A stretch of 64,000 bases of DNA from an uncultured Chlorobiaceae bacterium (lineage in GTDB: Bacteria; Bacteroidota; Chlorobiia; Chlorobiales; Chlorobiaceae), in the NCBI GenBank assembly GCA_903851385.1, contig CAINOC010000081.1:1-64000 (forward strand). Reading direction: 5' to 3'. The position numbers and the translations under genes were made by a program. Positions 1 through 9,269 of the stretch are shown in pieces. The notes under the pieces are model-generated. The model made no database searches. It saw only the letters and a program-made list of their open reading frames with translations, and was not told the origin of the DNA. The first letter of the stretch is position 1; the number at the start of each line of letters is the position of its first letter.

Positions 1-23
1 AGGCGAATAATTTTTTATCTCAT

Positions 24-797
24 TTGCCACCACCGTACACTGCACCGAGAGCGCAATTGACTTTTCGGGGAAGACCTGTGTCCGGTATACATGGTATTTT
101 CGCTGATTTTGCTTCCAGAGCTGCATGCGCTTTTTCGGATGCCTTTAGCGCAGTTGCTGCGGGGTTGTGCGACAGGTTAAGGCATAGTGGCCCAATTCCT
201 GATAAAGACAAGAATCAGTTGTTGATTACCGGAATTGCTATGGGTTCTTTTGGTTTTGAATTTGAGCTTCCTGAAAAGGGGCAGAATAAGTTTCCTGAAT
301 TTGAAGAATCAAGGACGGCGATAAATAAGATTAGCGCTTTGTTTCGGTTGGCGGCTGAAGGGAGTGATGACGATCTAGCAGAGCTTGTCGAAGAAGTTCA
401 GCCCAGAGCGGCAAAGAAAATTCATGAGTTTCTGGATGTTCTCGTCAAGTATCACGCATGGTGTGGTTTGTCGTATGAAAAGACTTCCTTTTGTTATACT
501 GATTATGAACAACTCAAGTTTTCTGCTGCTCGCTTGAAAGATGAAAATATTCGGGAGACGCAAGGTACTTACCGTGGAGAATTTCAAGGAGTTCTCCCGA
601 CAGGACGGACGTTTGAATTCAAGTTGCTGGATCAAGATGGTTTGATTAGTGGTAAGGTGGATGCATCAATTGAAGACCCAGACGTTTTAAACCGGGATTG
701 GTTGCATAAACCTGTGACAGCAACACTAAACATAATGCAGATCGGTGAAGGGCGCCCGAGATATACGTTGATGTCAATGACCGATTTGATCCGATAG
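24..797 (+). CDS. hypothetical protein, probably 5'-truncated by the window edge
   Basis: I do not recognise this protein. The first possible start is TTG at 24, but the frame has no stop back to base 3, so the gene probably begins outside the window. The visible 257 residues show no signal peptide or clear membrane segment. The middle (about 85-155) is rich in acidic and helix-forming residues, and the C-terminal third (about 185-257) reads as alternating strands, with GTYRGEFQGVLPTGRTFEF followed by ISGKVDASIEDP. That suggests a small beta domain after a helical region. It lies beside a defence-type cassette (structured repeats, Abi_2 gene), so it may belong to an accessory island, but nothing shows its function. 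Confidence 0.6.
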   Translation: MPPPYTAPRAQLTFRGRPVSGIHGIFADFASRAACAFSDAFSAVAAGLCDRLRHSGPIPDKDKNQLLITGIAMGSFGFEFELPEKGQNKFPEFEESRTAINKISALFRLAAEGSDDDLAELVEEVQPRAAKKIHEFLDVLVKYHAWCGLSYEKTSFCYTDYEQLKFSAARLKDENIRETQGTYRGEFQGVLPTGRTFEFKLLDQDGLISGKVDASIEDPDVLNRDWLHKPVTATLNIMQIGEGRPRYTLMSMTDLIR

Positions 798-825
798 GGT
801 ATAGTGGACTCTGATAGCAAACGTT

Positions 826-939
826 CTATTGCTTACACTATGAGTAATAATACCTGCCACGCTTCCCACTTGAACAGCGCACCCGGGCAGGTTTTCGCTT
901 TTTACAGGGTTTTGTCTTTTAATATCAGAAGCTGAAGCC
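826..939 (+). repeat. 114-bp structured repeat, copy 1 (orphan copy of the Abi_2 leader)
   Basis: This sequence matches 1406-1519 with only about seven differences. It contains two inverted repeats: ATTGC/GTAAT around 828-848, and ACCTGCC/GGCAGGT around 852-891 with an inner CGCT/AGCG pair. The copy-to-copy changes in the first hairpin lie in the loop, or turn a G-C pair into a G-U pair, as expected for an RNA structure. No coding sequence follows this copy. Weak similarity continues about 15 bp further upstream (from about 811). A structured RNA is inferred, not proven. Confidence 0.8.
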
Positions 940-1277
940 CTTACTTTCAAAGGTAAAAAAGCCAACAGTTAATATTTATTTTCCGCAGTAAATATTCTGT
1001 TTTCGCCCTCCAGAAAAAAACCATCAATCTTACCTGACAGCCGAAAATATCAAAGCCCCTTTTCCTTATATTTCAATTACGTATATTTCGCTTCGTTATC
1101 CTGTAGAGACCTGTCCTGTGGGCGTGATAGCTTCAAATGTTCTTGCTGCCGAATGTGAGGACAAAGAAAAGAGGGAAGCGGCTGGGTATTTAAAAGGAAA
1201 CGCTCCCAACAAGTTGGAAACGTCAGACCGGAGATACTATCTCTGGTGATGTTATAGTTCAAATGTAAGCTTTAGTG
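940..1277. other. intergenic stretch without a supported gene
   Basis: Short open frames exist on both strands but none has a recognisable protein, a convincing start or good codon character. The stretch separates the orphan repeat copy from the truncated NYN gene. It may be residue of an earlier gene, but I cannot identify it. Confidence 0.5.
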
Positions 1278-1382
1278 ATGAATAATGAAAATAATCACCA
1301 TGAAAAAGAAAGAGTTCAGGTCTATGTTGATGGATTTAACCTCTACTTTGGTATGCTTGAAGCAAGGTATTACTTCTTGTAA
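1278..1382 (+). pseudogene. N-terminal remnant of a NYN/PIN-like (DUF88, LabA-type) nuclease gene
   Basis: The frame starts at ATG 1278 and gives 34 residues before TAA at 1380. It contains RVQVYVDGFNLYFGMLEA, the first strand and helix of NYN-domain proteins, where the Asp and Asn of VDGFNLY are metal-site residues. NYN proteins are usually well over 150 residues, so this is only the start of a gene. The break lies about 25 bp before the second structured repeat, and the rest of the domain is not found downstream. The simplest reading is that arrival of the repeat plus Abi_2 gene, or a deletion at the same point, cut the gene. A real 34-residue peptide is less likely. Confidence 0.6.
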
Positions 1383-1405
1383 AAGAAAACTTGACAGCGA
1401 ACCCG

Positions 1406-1519
1406 CTATTGCTTACATTATAGGCAATAATACCTGCCACGCTTCCCACTTGAACAGCGCACCCGGGCAGGTTTTCGCTTTTTACAGGGTTTTGTCTTTT
1501 AATTTCAGAAGCTGAACCC
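1406..1519 (+). ncRNA. 114-bp structured repeat, copy 2: candidate leader/ncRNA of the Abi_2 gene
   Basis: This copy ends one base before the start codon of the Abi_2 gene at 1521. It contains an ATTGC/GCAAT hairpin (about 1408-1428), a larger ACCTGCC/GGCAGGT hairpin (about 1432-1471) with an inner CGCT/AGCG pair, and a small TCAG/CTGA hairpin just upstream of the gene. A conserved structured RNA motif (abiF) has been reported upstream of Abi_2/AbiF-family genes; this element has the right position and size, but I cannot align it to that model here. It could be a cis-regulatory leader or a separate small RNA acting with the protein. Confidence 0.6.
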
Positions 1520-1520
1520 C

Positions 1521-2417
1521 ATGTTATACAGTAAACCCGCAGTATCAATCCCTGACCAAATCACAAAACTGAAAGCAAGGCATCTTGCCTTTGGTGACGA
1601 AGCATTTGCTATACATTGCCTCTCCAATATCAGTTATTACCGGCTTAGAGCTTATACCTATCCTTTCCAGGATAACACGCTCCCGGATCATCCGTTCGTT
1701 GTTCCAGTCACCTTTGAGCAAATCATAGAGCTCTATGTTTTTGACCGTAAACTGAGGGGCTTGGTGTTTGATGCAATGGAGAAAATTGAAATTGCCATGC
1801 GAACACAAATTATCCACCAATGGGCAATGCCATATGGTAGCCATTGGCAGTTAAACGAGACCCTTTTCAGGGATACGAATCGTTTTAACAACCAGATTGT
1901 CTCGTTACAAACAGAAATCAGTCGTTCCAACGAAACGTTTATAGAGCATTACAAGAAGACCTATACCGAACCTGTTGATCCGCCATCATGGATGAGTCTT
2001 GAGGTGAGCAGTTTTGGCTTGTTGTCTCAAATGTTCAGGAATCTGAAAAAAAGTCCTGAAAAAATCGCAGTGGCAAAGCATTTCGGGCTAAACAATATTG
2101 ACCTGCTCGAAAACTGGATGCTCTGCTTCAGTCATATCCGCAACACTTGTGCGCATCACGGTCGCTTATGGAACCGTAGGTTGACGGCACATATCACATT
2201 GCCAAAAAACCCCTCAAACCCATTTATCCAAAACAGAAAAATTTTACCGTACAAGCCCTACGCAGCGTCATGTTGTATGCAATACATTTTGCAAAACATC
2301 AGCTCCGATACTTTATTTAAGGATGGTCTGAAAGCGCTTATGAAAACCTGTCCCCTTAAACAGGAAAAGGAAATGGGTTTCCCGGAAGATTGGCGATCAG
2401 AATCTTTTTGGAAATGA
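1521..2417 (+). CDS. Abi_2 / AbiF-AbiD family abortive infection protein (HEPN superfamily)
   Basis: The 298-residue protein is a full-length member of the Abi_2 family. It opens with the family's typical helical N-terminus (PDQITKLKARHL, then LSNISYYRLRAYTYPF) and continues with FDRKLRGLVFDAMEKIEIAMRT. Near residue 210 it carries HIRNTCAHHGRLWNR, which contains the RxxxxH motif of HEPN ribonucleases. HEPN Abi proteins are thought to act as RNases that arrest growth during phage infection. The start at ATG 1521 directly follows a structured repeat that is also present 580 bp upstream. A HigA-type gene follows closely, so co-transcription is possible. The family call is firm; the role in phage defence is inferred from the family. 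Confidence 0.88.
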   Translation: MLYSKPAVSIPDQITKLKARHLAFGDEAFAIHCLSNISYYRLRAYTYPFQDNTLPDHPFVVPVTFEQIIELYVFDRKLRGLVFDAMEKIEIAMRTQIIHQWAMPYGSHWQLNETLFRDTNRFNNQIVSLQTEISRSNETFIEHYKKTYTEPVDPPSWMSLEVSSFGLLSQMFRNLKKSPEKIAVAKHFGLNNIDLLENWMLCFSHIRNTCAHHGRLWNRRLTAHITLPKNPSNPFIQNRKILPYKPYAASCCMQYILQNISSDTLFKDGLKALMKTCPLKQEKEMGFPEDWRSESFWK

Positions 2418-2492
2418 TACAGTAGAAGAGAGAGGGACCCCATACCAAATCCCGATCCAGTTTTGGAAAAACGACTATTAACTATCACTGAA

Positions 2493-2756
2493 ATGAACGA
2501 ACTTAGAAATATTCATCCGGGAGAGGTTTTGATGGAGGAGTTTTTAATTCCATTAGAACTAACTGCTTACAGGATTTCCAAAGATATCGGGATACCTCAG
2601 ACCCGGATATCTGAAATATTGAAAGGGAAGAGATGTATAACGGCAGACACGGCATTGCGTCTTTCACAATATTTCGGGAATTCCGCAAAGTTCTGGCTGG
2701 GTCTGCAGGATGACTATGATATTGAGGAAGGGATGAGGAGGAGCAACGTAGCATAA
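2493..2756 (+). CDS. HigA-type XRE-family antitoxin, without an adjacent HigB
   Basis: The protein has the HigA signature: IHPGEVLMEEFL, then a helix-turn-helix (AYRISKDIGIPQTRISEILKGKR) and the family ending SAKFWLGLQDDYDIEE. I prefer ATG 2493 over the upstream TTG at 2463 because it places the HPGE motif six residues from the start, as is usual. HigA proteins bind their own promoter and neutralise a HigB ribonuclease that is normally encoded just upstream. Here the upstream gene is the Abi_2 protein and no HigB-like frame fits between them. It may be an orphan regulator, may have lost its toxin, or may regulate the Abi_2 gene. Confidence 0.85.
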   Translation: MNELRNIHPGEVLMEEFLIPLELTAYRISKDIGIPQTRISEILKGKRCITADTALRLSQYFGNSAKFWLGLQDDYDIEEGMRRSNVA

Positions 2757-2783
2757 TACCCTTCACCAGAAATTTCTTTTCTA

Positions 2784-3719
2784 TTATAGATGTTTCCCGG
2801 CCAACCGGTCGGCAAGGGATTCAAGTTCACTCTCGTTTTCAGGAGCATCTACCCAGGTAACAGTAAGTCTGTTTTTAAAAAAAGTCAACTGGCGTTTTGC
2901 ATAATTTCGGGTATGCTGCTTTACGAGATCGATTGCGGTTACGAGATCGATCTTTCCGTCAAAGTATTGAAACAGTTCCTGATATCCCACCGATTGCAGT
3001 GCCGGTATTTTATCATGTGCAAGCATTGCCAGGTATTTATTATGGAGCATTTTTGCTTCCGCCAGAAGACCTGCCTCAAGCATTTCCTCTGTGCGCTGGT
3101 TGATGCGCATGTAGAGCCTCTCGCGGGGCATAGAAAGGCCCCAGGCAAGAAAGCGAAGACCAGTTTCTGCTTTTCCCTGTGCCTGCAGTTCTGTAACGCT
3201 TACCCCTGTTATTTCGATGATTTCAAGGCTTCGTATGAGTCGCTGTGTCTTTGTTGCATCAAGTGTGGCAGCCTGCTGAGGGTCTTTTTGGAGAAGTTTT
3301 TTATAGAGTTCTTCTTTTCCGATGCTTTCAAGTTCCTGAAGAAGCTTTTTCCTGATTTCAGGGTTTCCGGGAGGCAACTCTGCAAAGCCTTCAAGCAACC
3401 CTTCAAGGTAGAGCGTTGACCCGCCGGTCACCACCGCTGGAATGCCCCTGCGATGTATTTCTCGGATCCGCGCTCTTGACTCAATGGCAAAGTCGCCCGC
3501 AGTAAACGGCTCCCCGATATTTTTTTCATTGATAAAATGATGCCGTATATCGCGGAGCGATTCGGGGGAAGGCTTTGCTGAGCCAATGTCGAGCTCGCGG
3601 TATATCTGGCGGGAATCGGCGGAAATGATTTCGGCTCCGATTTTTTTAGCCAGTGCGTGTGCGAGTGCTGATTTGCCTGATGCGGTGGGGCCGAGGATAA
3701 CATGGACGGGTATCAGCAT
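2784..3719 (-). CDS. miaA: tRNA dimethylallyltransferase
   Basis: MiaA transfers a dimethylallyl group to N6 of A37 in tRNAs that read UNN codons. The 311-residue product starts at ATG 3719 and shows the P-loop [11 protein letters not shown] near the N-terminus, then [30 protein letters not shown] and the late [12 protein letters not shown] segment. A longer frame opens upstream, but its extra 21 residues lie inside maf and do not look like MiaA. The start overlaps the end of maf by a few bases, indicating translational coupling in one operon. Length and motifs are normal. Confidence 0.96.
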   Translation of the reverse strand: MLIPVHVILGPTASGKSALAHALAKKIGAEIISADSRQIYRELDIGSAKPSPESLRDIRHHFINEKNIGEPFTAGDFAIESRARIREIHRRGIPAVVTGGSTLYLEGLLEGFAELPPGNPEIRKKLLQELESIGKEELYKKLLQKDPQQAATLDATKTQRLIRSLEIIEITGVSVTELQAQGKAETGLRFLAWGLSMPRERLYMRINQRTEEMLEAGLLAEAKMLHNKYLAMLAHDKIPALQSVGYQELFQYFDGKIDLVTAIDLVKQHTRNYAKRQLTFFKNRLTVTWVDAPENESELESLADRLAGKHL

Positions 3720-4294
3720 AAAAGCGGTTTTAACGCCTTGCTGACCCTCGAAAGCGGAAGGCCGACAACATTGTAGTAACACCCTTCAATACGTTTGATA
3801 TAGCAGGCCATAAGAGGATCCTGAATGCCATAGGCACCGGCCTTGTCGTATGGCTTTACGGAAAGAAGGTAACGCTGGATTTCACTGTCCGACATCGGCT
3901 CGAATTCAACGGTGGTAACAACACATTCCGTGTAGGTTTTTTCGCCAAAGAGAATTACAAATCCGGTATAGACCCGATGAGAGCGGTTTTGCAGGCTTTT
4001 GAGCATGTTGAACGCATCATCGAATCCGGCAGGTTTACCAAGAATCTGGTTTCCTTTAGCAACGACGGTATCAGCTGCGAGAATAACAGCCTTGCGCTTG
4101 TCACCTACTATGACTGCTGCAGCGGCTTCAGCTTTCGCTAAAGCGATTTTTGTGATGTTATCTTCAAGACTGAGTGAAGGGTCTATTATTTCCTCCGTAT
4201 CAACTGCCAGGGTTTCAAACGGGATCTGCATTAATGAGAGTATATCCTTTCTTCTCGGTGACTGTGATGCAAGGATAAGCGTTGGTTTAGCCAT
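3713..4294 (-). CDS. maf: Maf family nucleotide pyrophosphatase
   Basis: Maf proteins hydrolyse non-canonical or excess nucleoside triphosphates (dTTP/UTP or m7GTP type). The 193-residue protein has the family start [14 protein letters not shown], the central [18 protein letters not shown] with the catalytic aspartate, and [21 protein letters not shown] near the C-terminus. The glutamine of YGIQ fits the dTTP/UTP pyrophosphatase subgroup. It lies between the transporter gene upstream and miaA, with which it overlaps, so the two are probably co-transcribed. Confidence 0.94.
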   Translation of the reverse strand: MAKPTLILASQSPRRKDILSLMQIPFETLAVDTEEIIDPSLSLEDNITKIALAKAEAAAAVIVGDKRKAVILAADTVVAKGNQILGKPAGFDDAFNMLKSLQNRSHRVYTGFVILFGEKTYTECVVTTVEFEPMSDSEIQRYLLSVKPYDKAGAYGIQDPLMACYIKRIEGCYYNVVGLPLSRVSKALKPLLC

Positions 4295-4306
4295 GTGTTG
4301 TTTTTC

Positions 4307-6067
4307 TCAGTTCAGGTTGTTCCAGCCTCTTCGGTTAAGGTCTGCAAAGATAAGTGCTCCGGCAATACATCCGGTACCGAGAAAGAGGAATCCCTGAAAA
4401 AGATCACCAAAGATAACTCTTCCCGTGCCGAACAGGATTGCATAGATCATAATGATGCCAAGTGCCCAGTCAACAAAAAGCATGGTGAATCCGGTGTCGG
4501 ATTCCACATCGGGGAGGTTTTTTGCCACTTTTTTCCAAAGCACTCCTCCGACTCTTGTTTTTCTGTAGAACGTTTCAAGTTGAGCAGTTTCTGTTGGCGG
4601 TGTCAGAAAGGTGACCGTGAGGGTTGCCGCAATGGTAACGCCGACAATGATAAAAATCGAAAAGGGAAAGGTAATTGCTGTAAACAATTTTATCCATGTG
4701 AAGACAATGAATGGGGCTACCATGGATGTGATTTCGGACCATGCGTTGAGCCTCCACCAGAACCAGCGGAGAATAAGGACAAAGCCGGTACCTGCTCCGC
4801 ACTGGATAATGAATTCCCATGCACCGGTGATGGTTTCAAGTACAAAGAAGGTGATGTAGAGAGCAAATGCAGCGGTCAGGAATGTCGTGATTTTAGAAAT
4901 AGTGACATAGTGTTTTGCATTGCCATCCGTTTTAAGGAATCGTTTGTAAAAATCGTTGATCAGATAGCTCGTGCCCCAGTTGAGGTGTGTTGAGAGCGTT
5001 GACATGTAGGCGGCTAAAAAGGCTGCGATCAGCAGGCCCTTGAGGCCGGAAGGCAGTACAGCTTTCATGACATAGACGAAACCATCCTCCTTTTGATTCA
5101 TTGGGAGATGTGGAAACATCACGAGGCTGACAAGGCCTACAATGATCCATGGCCATGGCCTGAGGCAGTAGTGGGCAACGGTAAACCAGAGTGTTGCCAG
5201 CAGGGAGTGTTTCTCATTTTTAGCACTCATCATGCGCTGGGCAATATAGCCGCCACCACCAGGCTCAGCGCCGGGATACCATGAAGACCACCACTGGACA
5301 AATGCCATGGCTGCAAAAGAGGCAAAGGGAAGTGCGGCAGCGCCTGTCGGCGAAGTGCTTGATTCTCTGCCGAATGATGGGAAAAAGTCGAACATCCATG
5401 CCGGAAGTGCCTTGGTGAGGCCACCGGCAGAAACGACAGCCGGTGACTGAACAGCAAGTACAGCAAGGATGATACAGCCGGCCATGGCGATGACAAACTG
5501 AACGGCATCGGTAATTGATACACCCCAAAGGCCGGAAAGCCCGGAGTAAAAGGTGGTAAGCAGGACAAGCGCAACAATGGTCCATTCCGGATTCAGCTCC
5601 GGCACCATGATTTTGATGATCTTGAACATGGCCAAGTTGACCCAGCCGATAATGACCGCATTGATAAAGAGACCGAAATAGACTGCCTTGAATCCGCGAA
5701 GGAATCTGGCAGCGGGGCCACTGTAACGCAGTTCAATAAATTCAAGGTCAGTAAGGATTTCTGCCCTTCGCCATAGCCGGGCAAAAAAGAATACCGTGAG
5801 CATGCCTCCCGAAACAAATGTCCACCATACCCAGTTGCCGGCGATGCCGTTTTTGGCTACAAATCCGGCAACGGCAAGGGGTGTGTCGGCAGCAAAGGTT
5901 GTTGCTACCATACCTGTGCCGGCAATCCACCAGGGGAGTTTGCGTCCGGAGAGAAAAAACTCATCCACATTTTCCGAAGCGCGGGAAGAGAACCACAGTC
6001 CAATGACCAGTGTCAGCAGAAGGTATCCGAGGATGAAACTGTAATCAAGAATGTTGAGCTGATCCAT
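4307..6067 (-). CDS. sodium:solute symporter (SSS) family transporter
   Basis: This 586-residue membrane protein shows the SSS pattern: N-terminal IGLWFSSRASENVDEFFLSG, WWIAGTGMVATTFAADTPLAV, and many further hydrophobic segments (roughly 13-14 expected). Sodium symporters of this superfamily import sugars, amino acids or other small solutes with Na+. The substrate cannot be read from the sequence. It lies 12 bp upstream of maf on the same strand and may share its transcript. The PfkB-family sugar kinase gene just upstream on the same strand would suit a sugar or nucleoside substrate, but that is only context. Confidence 0.9.
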   Translation of the reverse strand: MDQLNILDYSFILGYLLLTLVIGLWFSSRASENVDEFFLSGRKLPWWIAGTGMVATTFAADTPLAVAGFVAKNGIAGNWVWWTFVSGGMLTVFFFARLWRRAEILTDLEFIELRYSGPAARFLRGFKAVYFGLFINAVIIGWVNLAMFKIIKIMVPELNPEWTIVALVLLTTFYSGLSGLWGVSITDAVQFVIAMAGCIILAVLAVQSPAVVSAGGLTKALPAWMFDFFPSFGRESSTSPTGAAALPFASFAAMAFVQWWSSWYPGAEPGGGGYIAQRMMSAKNEKHSLLATLWFTVAHYCLRPWPWIIVGLVSLVMFPHLPMNQKEDGFVYVMKAVLPSGLKGLLIAAFLAAYMSTLSTHLNWGTSYLINDFYKRFLKTDGNAKHYVTISKITTFLTAAFALYITFFVLETITGAWEFIIQCGAGTGFVLILRWFWWRLNAWSEITSMVAPFIVFTWIKLFTAITFPFSIFIIVGVTIAATLTVTFLTPPTETAQLETFYRKTRVGGVLWKKVAKNLPDVESDTGFTMLFVDWALGIIMIYAILFGTGRVIFGDLFQGFLFLGTGCIAGALIFADLNRRGWNNLN

Positions 6068-6139
6068 ATCTTCTTTTTCTTAAGCGTTTCTTTCCTGTGT
6101 TCCTTAATGTTCTATGGCTCTCCGGGAAATCGCGTTAGT

Positions 6140-7051
6140 TTATTCGTCGATTCGTGAAAGTTCACGGAAGCTCTGGAAGCGGTCTTCGATTTCAAGCATA
6201 TTCAGTGCTGCAATTTTTTCGGTGCCGAATTTTTCTACACAGAAGCTTGCCATGGCGCTGCCGTAAAGAACTGCTCTGCGCATTTCAAGGTCGTTTATGG
6301 TTCCACATCGTGCGAGGTGCCCGATAAAGCCCCCGGCAAAGGTATCGCCAGCACCGGTCGGGTCAAAAATGGATTCGAGCGGAAAGGCTGGAGCAGCAAA
6401 GATGCCATTGTCGGTAAACAGGAGTGCGCCGTGTTCGCCTTTTTTGATGATCAGGGTCTTGGGGCCCATGTTGCGAATGATTCGGGCGGATTTGACAAGG
6501 TTTGGGTCACCGCTTAAAATTCTTGCCTCACTGTCGTTAATGATGAAAATATCAACTCGTTCGAGAGTTTTTTTAAGTTCGGCAGGTTTGCCTTCGATCC
6601 AGAAATTCATGGTGTCGCAGATGACCAGCTTCGGCTTGTTAATCTGGTCAAGCACTTTGAGCTGCAGTTCAGGGTCGATATTGCCGAGGCAGACAAATTC
6701 TGAATCACGGTATTCCTGGGGTACATGAGGGTCGAAATCGGCAAACACATTCAACTGGGTGTCGAGCGTGTCGCGAGTGTTCATGTCGTAATGATAGCGT
6801 CCGGCCCAGCGGAAGGTTTTTCCATCCTCCACTTTTTTGATGCCTTTGGTGTCGATGTTTCTGGAATGCAGCAGGTCGAAATGTTTATCCTCAAAGTCAG
6901 AGCCAACGACGCCGACCAATTTTACCTTGTCGTCAAAATAGCTTGCCGAGAGCGCAATGTAGGTGGATGATCCGCCAAGAGTGTCATAAGAATTTCCGAA
7001 AGGCGTTTCGATGTCATCAAAGGCCAGAGAGCCGACAATGAGAATAGACAT
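6140..7051 (-). CDS. PfkB-family carbohydrate/nucleoside kinase
   Basis: The 303-residue protein has a ribokinase-like fold. The N-terminal MSILIVGSLAFDDIETP leads to the substrate-binding GGSSTYIALSAS, and the C-terminal signature FDPTGAGDTFAGGF contains the catalytic aspartate and the anion hole. Family members phosphorylate sugars, adenosine or related compounds with ATP. Motifs are intact, so it should be active; the substrate is unknown. It lies upstream of the Na+ symporter gene on the same strand with a 72-bp gap. Confidence 0.93.
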   Translation of the reverse strand: MSILIVGSLAFDDIETPFGNSYDTLGGSSTYIALSASYFDDKVKLVGVVGSDFEDKHFDLLHSRNIDTKGIKKVEDGKTFRWAGRYHYDMNTRDTLDTQLNVFADFDPHVPQEYRDSEFVCLGNIDPELQLKVLDQINKPKLVICDTMNFWIEGKPAELKKTLERVDIFIINDSEARILSGDPNLVKSARIIRNMGPKTLIIKKGEHGALLFTDNGIFAAPAFPLESIFDPTGAGDTFAGGFIGHLARCGTINDLEMRRAVLYGSAMASFCVEKFGTEKIAALNMLEIEDRFQSFRELSRIDE

Positions 7052-7114
7052 AGTGTGATAATTGTTTGGTTTATTGAAAAATTACGAAAGATACGTTTTT
7101 TGCCGATTATCTCG

Positions 7115-9028
7115 TCAAACCTCCCCAGGGAGTTCAAAGAGCATGCATTGACCTGCAGAAAGGGTCACTTCAAGTTTATGTTCATTGATTGGCAAAGATG
7201 TTTCACTGATCAGGTCGTACAGCGAGATATTGTTCATGCTGAATTCAAGTGCTCCTGTTCTGCTTTCATAGAGGTTGCTGTTTCCGACAAAGAGCAGTGA
7301 ACGGCCGCCGGATGATCTCATCACTGCAAAAAGTTCAGGTTCGGATACATAGGGTATGCTCATTGATCCTCTATCTCCGCATAGTAAAAGATCGAGATAC
7401 CGCTTCCTGACATCAAGAATCTTTCTGATATAACTGTTGAGAGGCTCGAGGCCGTTTGTGTTTTCCCAGTCATAGCTGAAAGCGCTGAAGAGGGGCAGCT
7501 TTTCGGGAGGATAGAGTGCCCTGTCCTCATCGGTGAAATTAAGGCCGAGGTTTACCGGATGCCATTCACAGAGCTCCATGCCTGACTGCAGAAACGGGAT
7601 TGCGGGCAGTATGGCACTGAGCGTGAATATGAAGGTCGAGAAGTTTCGTCCAGCCTCTTGCCGTGGGTAACGGAAGCAGACTCTTGGGGTGTTGTGATTT
7701 TCACCGGTTCCAAAAAACGGGAGTGCCACCCCTGTTCTGTTCAGGTGGTTTAACAATCCACGTATAAAGACAATATCGTGGATGACGAACGGAAGGGAGC
7801 CGAATACTGCATTGAAGCCCTCATTGCGAATTTCTGGCGTCGGATTGAAATTCTCATCCCAGAATGCAAAGTCGGGTTTACTTTCGCGGGCTTTACGGAC
7901 AATATTTTTTTTCAGTTCGGAGGGCAGGGCATGGCCCATGTCGATCATGGCACCGTCAATACCATAGAGCTGCTGATAACTTGGGATGATATCCGAAATT
8001 TCATTCCAAAGCGCGGTATTGCAGTTCTCCGGATTTTCAAGAGCACTGTCGTACATCCTTATGGTATTGTAGGCAATGTAGTTGAACGCATCATTGTTGT
8101 GCATTTTCAGATAGGTCACATCGGTCCATGCCGGTTGCCGGTCATCAGGCGGCCAGTCTGAAAACGCACTTGCTATGCGGCAAGGTGTGCCATCCTCGGT
8201 ACAACCCTGCAATATTCCATCCTTATCATGAACTGTAACAGGCTGTGATACGAATTGTTCCCGGTATTCTGCCGCAGGGGCCGGAAGATTGTGCATTTCA
8301 TGGCGCCCTACCAGTTCATTAATCCATTTCAGTGTATCGGGCTCGAAATGAGGAGGCCCGTAATTGCGGGTATTATCATTCTCCCTGATCCAGTAGAACC
8401 AATCAGGGTGCTCTGTTATCCAACTGCTGTCCATAGAGGCTGTTCTAAAGACAAACTCAAGCACCACATGGATGCCAAGCAGATGTGCCGCCTCGACAAA
8501 TGCTTTGAGAAGCGCTTCAGGAGAAAGGCCGAGTGCCGGCTCATCAAGCATCGGGTCGAGCTTGCGCGGGTTTTTAACGGCATAAGGGGAGCCCAGCGAG
8601 CCTTTTTTGCTTTGAGAGCCAATTTCAGTGAGGGGGAGAATATAGATGGTATTTGCACCGAGATTTTTTATATACGGTAAAAGCGCAATTGCCTTGAGGA
8701 GGGTTCCGGTTTCCCTGAACCCGCATGAAAGAGGTTCTGTAGCGATGGACCCGTCGCCGTTATGGTCAAATGCTGTGGTGAGTCGAATAAAGAGGTTGTA
8801 GACTACAGCACCCTCTCTCCAGTCAGCAATTTGTTCTTCGGAAATGGAGTGATCACTGCCATGAAGGATGCTTTCAATAATTGCTGTATAGTATCCCGCA
8901 GGGTTGACCTGTTCAATTCCACTGTTTTTTCCTGTCCAGATTCCGGGAACACTGTAGGAGCTTGCGGGGAAATGCTGATCCAGGCTTTTCAGCGCATGGA
9001 GGAGCGATGCTAGATGAGTTGTCTGCAA
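7115..9028 (-). CDS. divergent GH13 (alpha-amylase family) protein
   Basis: The C-terminal 500 residues form a GH13 barrel: [19 protein letters not shown], then [15 protein letters not shown] (region II), [13 protein letters not shown] (region III) and [13 protein letters not shown] (region IV). The usual arginine of GxRxD is methionine and the usual NHD aspartate is asparagine, so activity may be altered; a maltosyltransferase-like or non-catalytic role is possible. The frame stays open up to 9289, but that part runs antisense through a truA fragment, so I place the start at TTG 9028 (first residues [13 protein letters not shown]), which gives 637 residues. The start remains uncertain. Confidence 0.8.
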   Translation of the reverse strand: MQTTHLASLLHALKSLDQHFPASSYSVPGIWTGKNSGIEQVNPAGYYTAIIESILHGSDHSISEEQIADWREGAVVYNLFIRLTTAFDHNGDGSIATEPLSCGFRETGTLLKAIALLPYIKNLGANTIYILPLTEIGSQSKKGSLGSPYAVKNPRKLDPMLDEPALGLSPEALLKAFVEAAHLLGIHVVLEFVFRTASMDSSWITEHPDWFYWIRENDNTRNYGPPHFEPDTLKWINELVGRHEMHNLPAPAAEYREQFVSQPVTVHDKDGILQGCTEDGTPCRIASAFSDWPPDDRQPAWTDVTYLKMHNNDAFNYIAYNTIRMYDSALENPENCNTALWNEISDIIPSYQQLYGIDGAMIDMGHALPSELKKNIVRKARESKPDFAFWDENFNPTPEIRNEGFNAVFGSLPFVIHDIVFIRGLLNHLNRTGVALPFFGTGENHNTPRVCFRYPRQEAGRNFSTFIFTLSAILPAIPFLQSGMELCEWHPVNLGLNFTDEDRALYPPEKLPLFSAFSYDWENTNGLEPLNSYIRKILDVRKRYLDLLLCGDRGSMSIPYVSEPELFAVMRSSGGRSLLFVGNSNLYESRTGALEFSMNNISLYDLISETSLPINEHKLEVTLSAGQCMLFELPGEV

Positions 9029-9110
9029 CGTATGGATAGTATGGTTATCAGGTAAGAAAACGTGAAGATAACTAATATAGAGAAAGCTAGCGTATAAAGA
9101 TTTAATTCTC

Positions 9111-9174
9111 TTATGAAGAACATCAGGATCGTCGTGGAATATGATGGTACATCCTTTGCCGGATGGCAGAGGCA
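9111..9174 (+). pseudogene. duplicated 5' fragment of truA
   Basis: The frame from ATG 9113 reads [20 protein letters not shown], matching the first 20 residues of intact truA at 11556 apart from Val for Thr at position 7. Similarity begins two bases before the ATG and stops abruptly after 9174. The copies differ at several mostly synonymous sites, so this is a diverged copy rather than a fresh duplication. It marks the left edge of the RHH/PIN/AbiE insertion. Confidence 0.85.
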
Positions 9175-9269
9175 TGGCAATGGCTTTGTGGTAGGAAGAT
9201 GTATTTTTGAGAAAAAGATTATAAGGCGATGTACAAGGTTTGTATATTGCCTTGAAATCTTTAAATGAA

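Noticed and set aside
1336-1548. Minus-strand frames through both structured repeat copies (also 774-965) encoding similar peptides
   Set aside because: Their similarity only reflects the duplicated element; the frames lack starts and the conserved feature is the hairpin structure.
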